The position numbers and the translations under genes are program-made. Source: Rhizophagus irregularis (Eukaryota > Glomeromycota > Glomeromycetes > Glomerales > Glomeraceae). Taken from it: a stretch of DNA of 64,000 nucleotides. The notes under the pieces are model-generated. The model was not told the origin of the DNA and made no database searches. It worked only from the letters and a program-made list of their open reading frames with translations. Below, piece by piece: positions 60,001 through 64,000 of the stretch (position 1 is its first letter; each line of letters starts with the position of its first letter). The DNA is taken from the NCBI RefSeq assembly GCF_026210795.1, contig NC_089459.1:2356001-2420000 (forward strand), written 5' to 3'.

Positions 60001-63000
60001 CCGCCATTTAGAATTCTTTTTTCCGAAGTAAATTCTAACCAAATAAATCATTGATAAACTTCCATAAACGTTTTAGCCTAATAATTCTTTAATAATGCCA
60101 ATGACTATCGCTGACCTTTTTTTATTTTCTTTAAAAAAAAAAAAACTTTTACTTTAAAAAGAAACGAATTCGTTCTTTATGGAAAGAAATATCTTTTTAG
60201 AAAAAAAAAAAACTTGAAACATAACCTGATTATCAAAGAATTACGGAATTTCGGAATAAAAAATTTCCTTAAAAGTTCAATCAAACCAATAAATATTTAT
60301 TTATTATTTCAAGAATCTTTCAAGATTATTTTTATTTATTAAAAATTCATTAATAATTATAATTATTAAATCAAAACGAGAGAAAACATGTTCAAATACG
60401 TATTCTCATTTTAACAATCAAAAATTTTTCATTGAAAAAATTGCTTAAAGTAAATAATTTCATTCAAAATGGTTGGATGTAACATTATCGGATGATTGTT
60501 TAAATGATGGTTATCTCCTAAAATGAGTAAAACAAAGTAATTTAAATTTAGGAACTCGGTTATTATTATATTATGGTAATCAGGAGAATCAAATGATATT
60601 TAATAAAGAAATTTTCATGCAATTTTTTAAGTCCGAAAATTAATTCCGATAAGCTTATATCATCTTTTTTTTTTAAAGTTACTTTTTTTTTTGGTGTAAA
60701 TAATTATCGATCAAAAGGTAAAACGTGTATTTTTTTATTTTTTACTCGGTAAATTTTATTCCGTTTGACAAATTGACAAAGTTTGACAAAGAGTGTTAAA
60801 CGACATTGGCTAGTGGTTCTAATGAGTGCAGCAGGTAAATCATATGATTCAAATGTGTTAATGTGTTAAAATGCGCCACCCTTCCCTTTTATTCCTTATA
60901 AGTGTATTAAATACCATAAATATACACTCTTCTTTATCGGGTTTTAAAAAGTCCCGAGGGGCTTTTTTTATTATTGAGATACGTTTCATCCGTTCCTCTT
61001 ATCATTGAAAAAAAAAATATTATTATTATGGTTTAATCGAGTCAAGTAACAACAACATATTTTTATATCGTACGAGAAATATATTTGCATTTTGCATTTT
61101 TTTATTTTCTTAAAGAGAAAATTTGTTTATTTTTCAAACTCTTTTTAGTTAATAAAATTATTATTATAGCTATTATTATAGTTATTTATAAGGAGAATGA
61201 AAAAAATGTTTGTTTTCGTAATATTTTGATTTTTAAATTAGTACATTTTTTTTTTTTTTACTATGATTCATCATTGTAAAATAAACTTAATTTTCTAAAA
61301 TTTAATTGGTTAAAGAAAAAACTTGTCCATATTATTAAATAATAATAGTAATATAATAAAAAACAACCGAATTTATTATTTTTATTTTTTTTTTTGAAAC
61401 AAGATAAATATCTAGTATCTTAATATATATAAGTTTTTTTTTTTATTATAATGATTAAGGTTAGAATCCGATCCAGGGTTATTATTTTTTTAAAAAAAAA
61501 TTTTTTTTTTTAAAAAATAGAAATAAAAAAGAAAAAAGGGTGGCGGTGAAAAGGTGGCAAATGTATTCCATAAATGTATTACAAAAGGTTTTATTTCCTT
61601 TTGATTCCCATTTTATTTATATTATTATTATTATCATTTGACTAATTTTTATTCTATTTTTTTTATCTTATCTTTTTTCATTCTTTCTTTCTATTGAAGA
61701 AGTTAAAAAAGCCTTTTACTTACAATAAAGACATTTTTTAATACATGCGTCAGAAAAAAAAAAAAAAAAAGTGTAATAATAATTACTATTTATGCATAAC
61801 GGCGTCGTCTTATTAAAATTGAATAAATCTAATATAACCAAAAATGCGTTCATTCTTTTTTAAAATTCCGTACAGAAAAAAAAAGCGAATGATAAAAAAA
61901 AATTTCGTAAATAAAACCTATAAATTCCTCATTGAAGATATAAAAAAGGTTATATTTTTTTATGTAAGGGTCCAAATATATCTTTTTAATTATAATAACC
62001 ATATTTTTACAATTGATGTCCTCCACGATTGTATAACAACAAAAAAAAAAATTGAAATGTTGAAGATCACTGACTAATTTTGTAAATATTTTTTCATTTG
62101 CGGGAAAAATTAAAATGAGAAAAAAAAATTTTTTCTTTTTATTAGATTGGTTCGATTTAAATGGTTGAATGACGGAAAAAAGTCTCACAATCTTTTTTAT
62201 AGTAATTATTCGCTCTTTTTGATTACCAAAATTACTAAAAGAAAAAAAAATATATAAATTTTTTTTTTAAAATTTAAATTTAATAATAATATTTAGTGAG
62301 ATATTATGAATGATATGTCCCCTGTTACATTCTTTAAAAGAAACGCACGCCATGTAAACAAAAATTAAAATTGTTTTTCTTATACGAATAGAATGTGTAA
62401 ACAGTAAAACATTTTCTGTATGATACAAATTGATGTGCAACATTATTTCTATTGTGATTTACCATCAAAAAATAATAATAATAATAATAATAAAACAGTG
62501 AAAAAGATCGATAAAATCAGATCATCAACAATAACTCCTGCTTATAATTACGTATGTTTACATGTATTTTATGTATTTTTCAAAACAATTTTTAATAATC
62601 TCTTTTTTTTAAAAAAAAATATTCATGCATTTGAATGTATTATTTTATTATTATTTTGAATATGGTTTGAAAACAGATAATCTTTTTTTTTAAAAAAAAA
62701 AATCGCATCACAAAGTACACGAAATAATTATTATTATTAGTAGTCTCCAGAACTACCTGCTTTGTAAGCTCAGTTTTAATAGGACCTTTTTTGAATTGAC
62801 GAAAGACCAACGAATAACGATTATGTACAAATCTTATCAAAAATGTTTTAATTTGACATAAATATAGACGAATGTAGACGCGAAAAAAAAAAAATATTTA
62901 TCGGATACTTCCAAATTAGGAAATGTTTTTTTTTTGTATTATTTCGAAAGTAATTGAATCAATAGTGTACACGATTCATAATTATATATTGATTTATTTG

Positions 63001-64000
63001 ATTTGGTTCAAATAGTTAAATAAATTATAATATCTTCGGTTAATAAAATCTTCGTTGATTCGGTCAATATCATTAATAGCATTTAACATTGAATAATAGT
63101 AATCTTCGTTGATTCGGTTCAAATAGTTTGAAATAACATTAAAATAACATACTAATCTTCGTTATATACGTTATAAATATATATTAAACAGGAACTAATT
63201 TGCAAAGTTTATTCTTAAATAAAAGTTGTACCATTGACACAAACAAAAACAAAAAAAACATGATTATATAACTCAAACCGTTTACTTTTTTTTTGTAAAA
63301 CCTAAAATTTGTACCAATTAAAAAGCATTTAATGTACCGCAGTAACAATGCTATAATGGCGTGAGAATAATAAATGCATCCAAATTATATAAAATTAAAA
63401 TTTTGTTGATCGAATAGCAAGTTTATTTAAAGTCATACCACATTTTTGTATTGGGCGAATTAGGAAGAGTACCAGGATCTAATAATAATTTTATTATTGA
63501 GTTCCCTTAATGCCACGTTCCTTTATATTCTTTATAGACGCATGAAATGTGTGACCGAACTACTTCCTAAAATATCTTCCAAACAGAATAAAAGAAAAAT
63601 GCATAACCTAATAAACAACAACGGTAATTTGATTTAGGGATAAAATTGTTGAAAATCTTTTAATCACGTGAAATTAGGTTTTTCAAAGTGATATCATCAT
63701 TTTGCAATAGATTTTTTTCTCCCTGTACGAAGGCGGTTTGGCGCATTTTAATAGGGTCATATTGATGAACTTTTTTAACTTGTTTACAAAATATTTTTAT
63801 AACATGTGACCTATATATCATGTAATCCGATTTAAAAAAATTTTGAACCTTTCGTTCATTCTAATGTAATGAATTTTTTTTTTTCATGGGGAGGACAGAT
63901 GGGGTTGGTTCGTGGATGATAATACAAAGAAAAATGAATTTCTTAATTCGCCTTTTGGTTAAAAAAAAGAAAAATGAATATGCATATTTAAGTATAATAA
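57026..64000. other. 7-kb gene-free right end
   Basis: 3' flank of the third SWIRM gene (tataaatatgctta at 57092-57105), then homopolymer-rich AT sequence. Short frames (58032-58295, 61085-61279, 61850-62188, 62420-62659) translate mostly to Phe, Ile, Lys and Asn runs and are not supported. A hairpin-like cgggttttaaaaagtcccga occurs at 60939-60958. Nothing else recognisable. Confidence 0.45.

Noticed and set aside
60939-60985. Rho-independent-type terminator (hairpin followed by T-run)
   Set aside because: The genome is eukaryotic and there is no gene upstream; coincidental hairpin.

Overview
The window looks like a stretch of nuclear DNA from an arbuscular mycorrhizal fungus (Glomeromycotina), most likely Rhizophagus or a close relative. 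This is inferred from three things. The base composition is extremely AT-rich with long homopolymers and microsatellites. The introns are short (about 68-100 nt in most genes) with GTAAGT-like donors and AT-rich acceptors. The left end carries decayed, repetitive gene families that I recall as typical of Rhizophagus. Nothing bacterial or organellar was seen.

Layout. Bases 1-13,000 are a graveyard of repeats. They hold decayed multicopy protein genes (a cysteine-containing fragment at 416-804 and a coiled-coil family gene at 1380-2470), a nested transposon (a 955-bp Tc1/mariner-like element and a small TIR element inside a 2.06-kb inverted-repeat element, 4345-6406), a TTAA-flanked MITE (7461-7764) and three tandem duplications. 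Bases 13,100-26,350 are the gene-dense part: a long-tailed seven-helix receptor (13722-16341), a nine-exon NADH-cytochrome b5 reductase (17445-18993), a Mim1/TOM13 mitochondrial import protein (19342-19914, minus), an HMG-box protein (21490-22269, minus), and a divergently arranged pair of paralogous seven-helix proteins (23221-24646 minus; 25055-26348 plus). Bases 26,400-29,110 form a cluster of non-autonomous DNA transposons, one with a perfect 8-bp target-site duplication. A second HMG-box gene is at 34703-35497. Bases 38,865-57,025 hold three paralogous SWIRM-domain genes (one minus, two plus) separated by long intergenic stretches. The last 7 kb has no gene I can support.

Two of the genes are housekeeping: cytochrome b5 reductase in ER or mitochondrial outer-membrane electron transfer, and Mim1 in mitochondrial outer-membrane biogenesis. 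The rest are candidate regulators: three seven-helix membrane proteins, two HMG-box factors and three SWIRM-domain chromatin proteins. That they share a pathway is not shown; the receptors and HMG factors are close enough to make a signalling or mating-type-like neighbourhood worth testing. I joined the exons of the spliced genes by hand from reading-frame continuity and splice-site consensus; every junction given keeps the frame.
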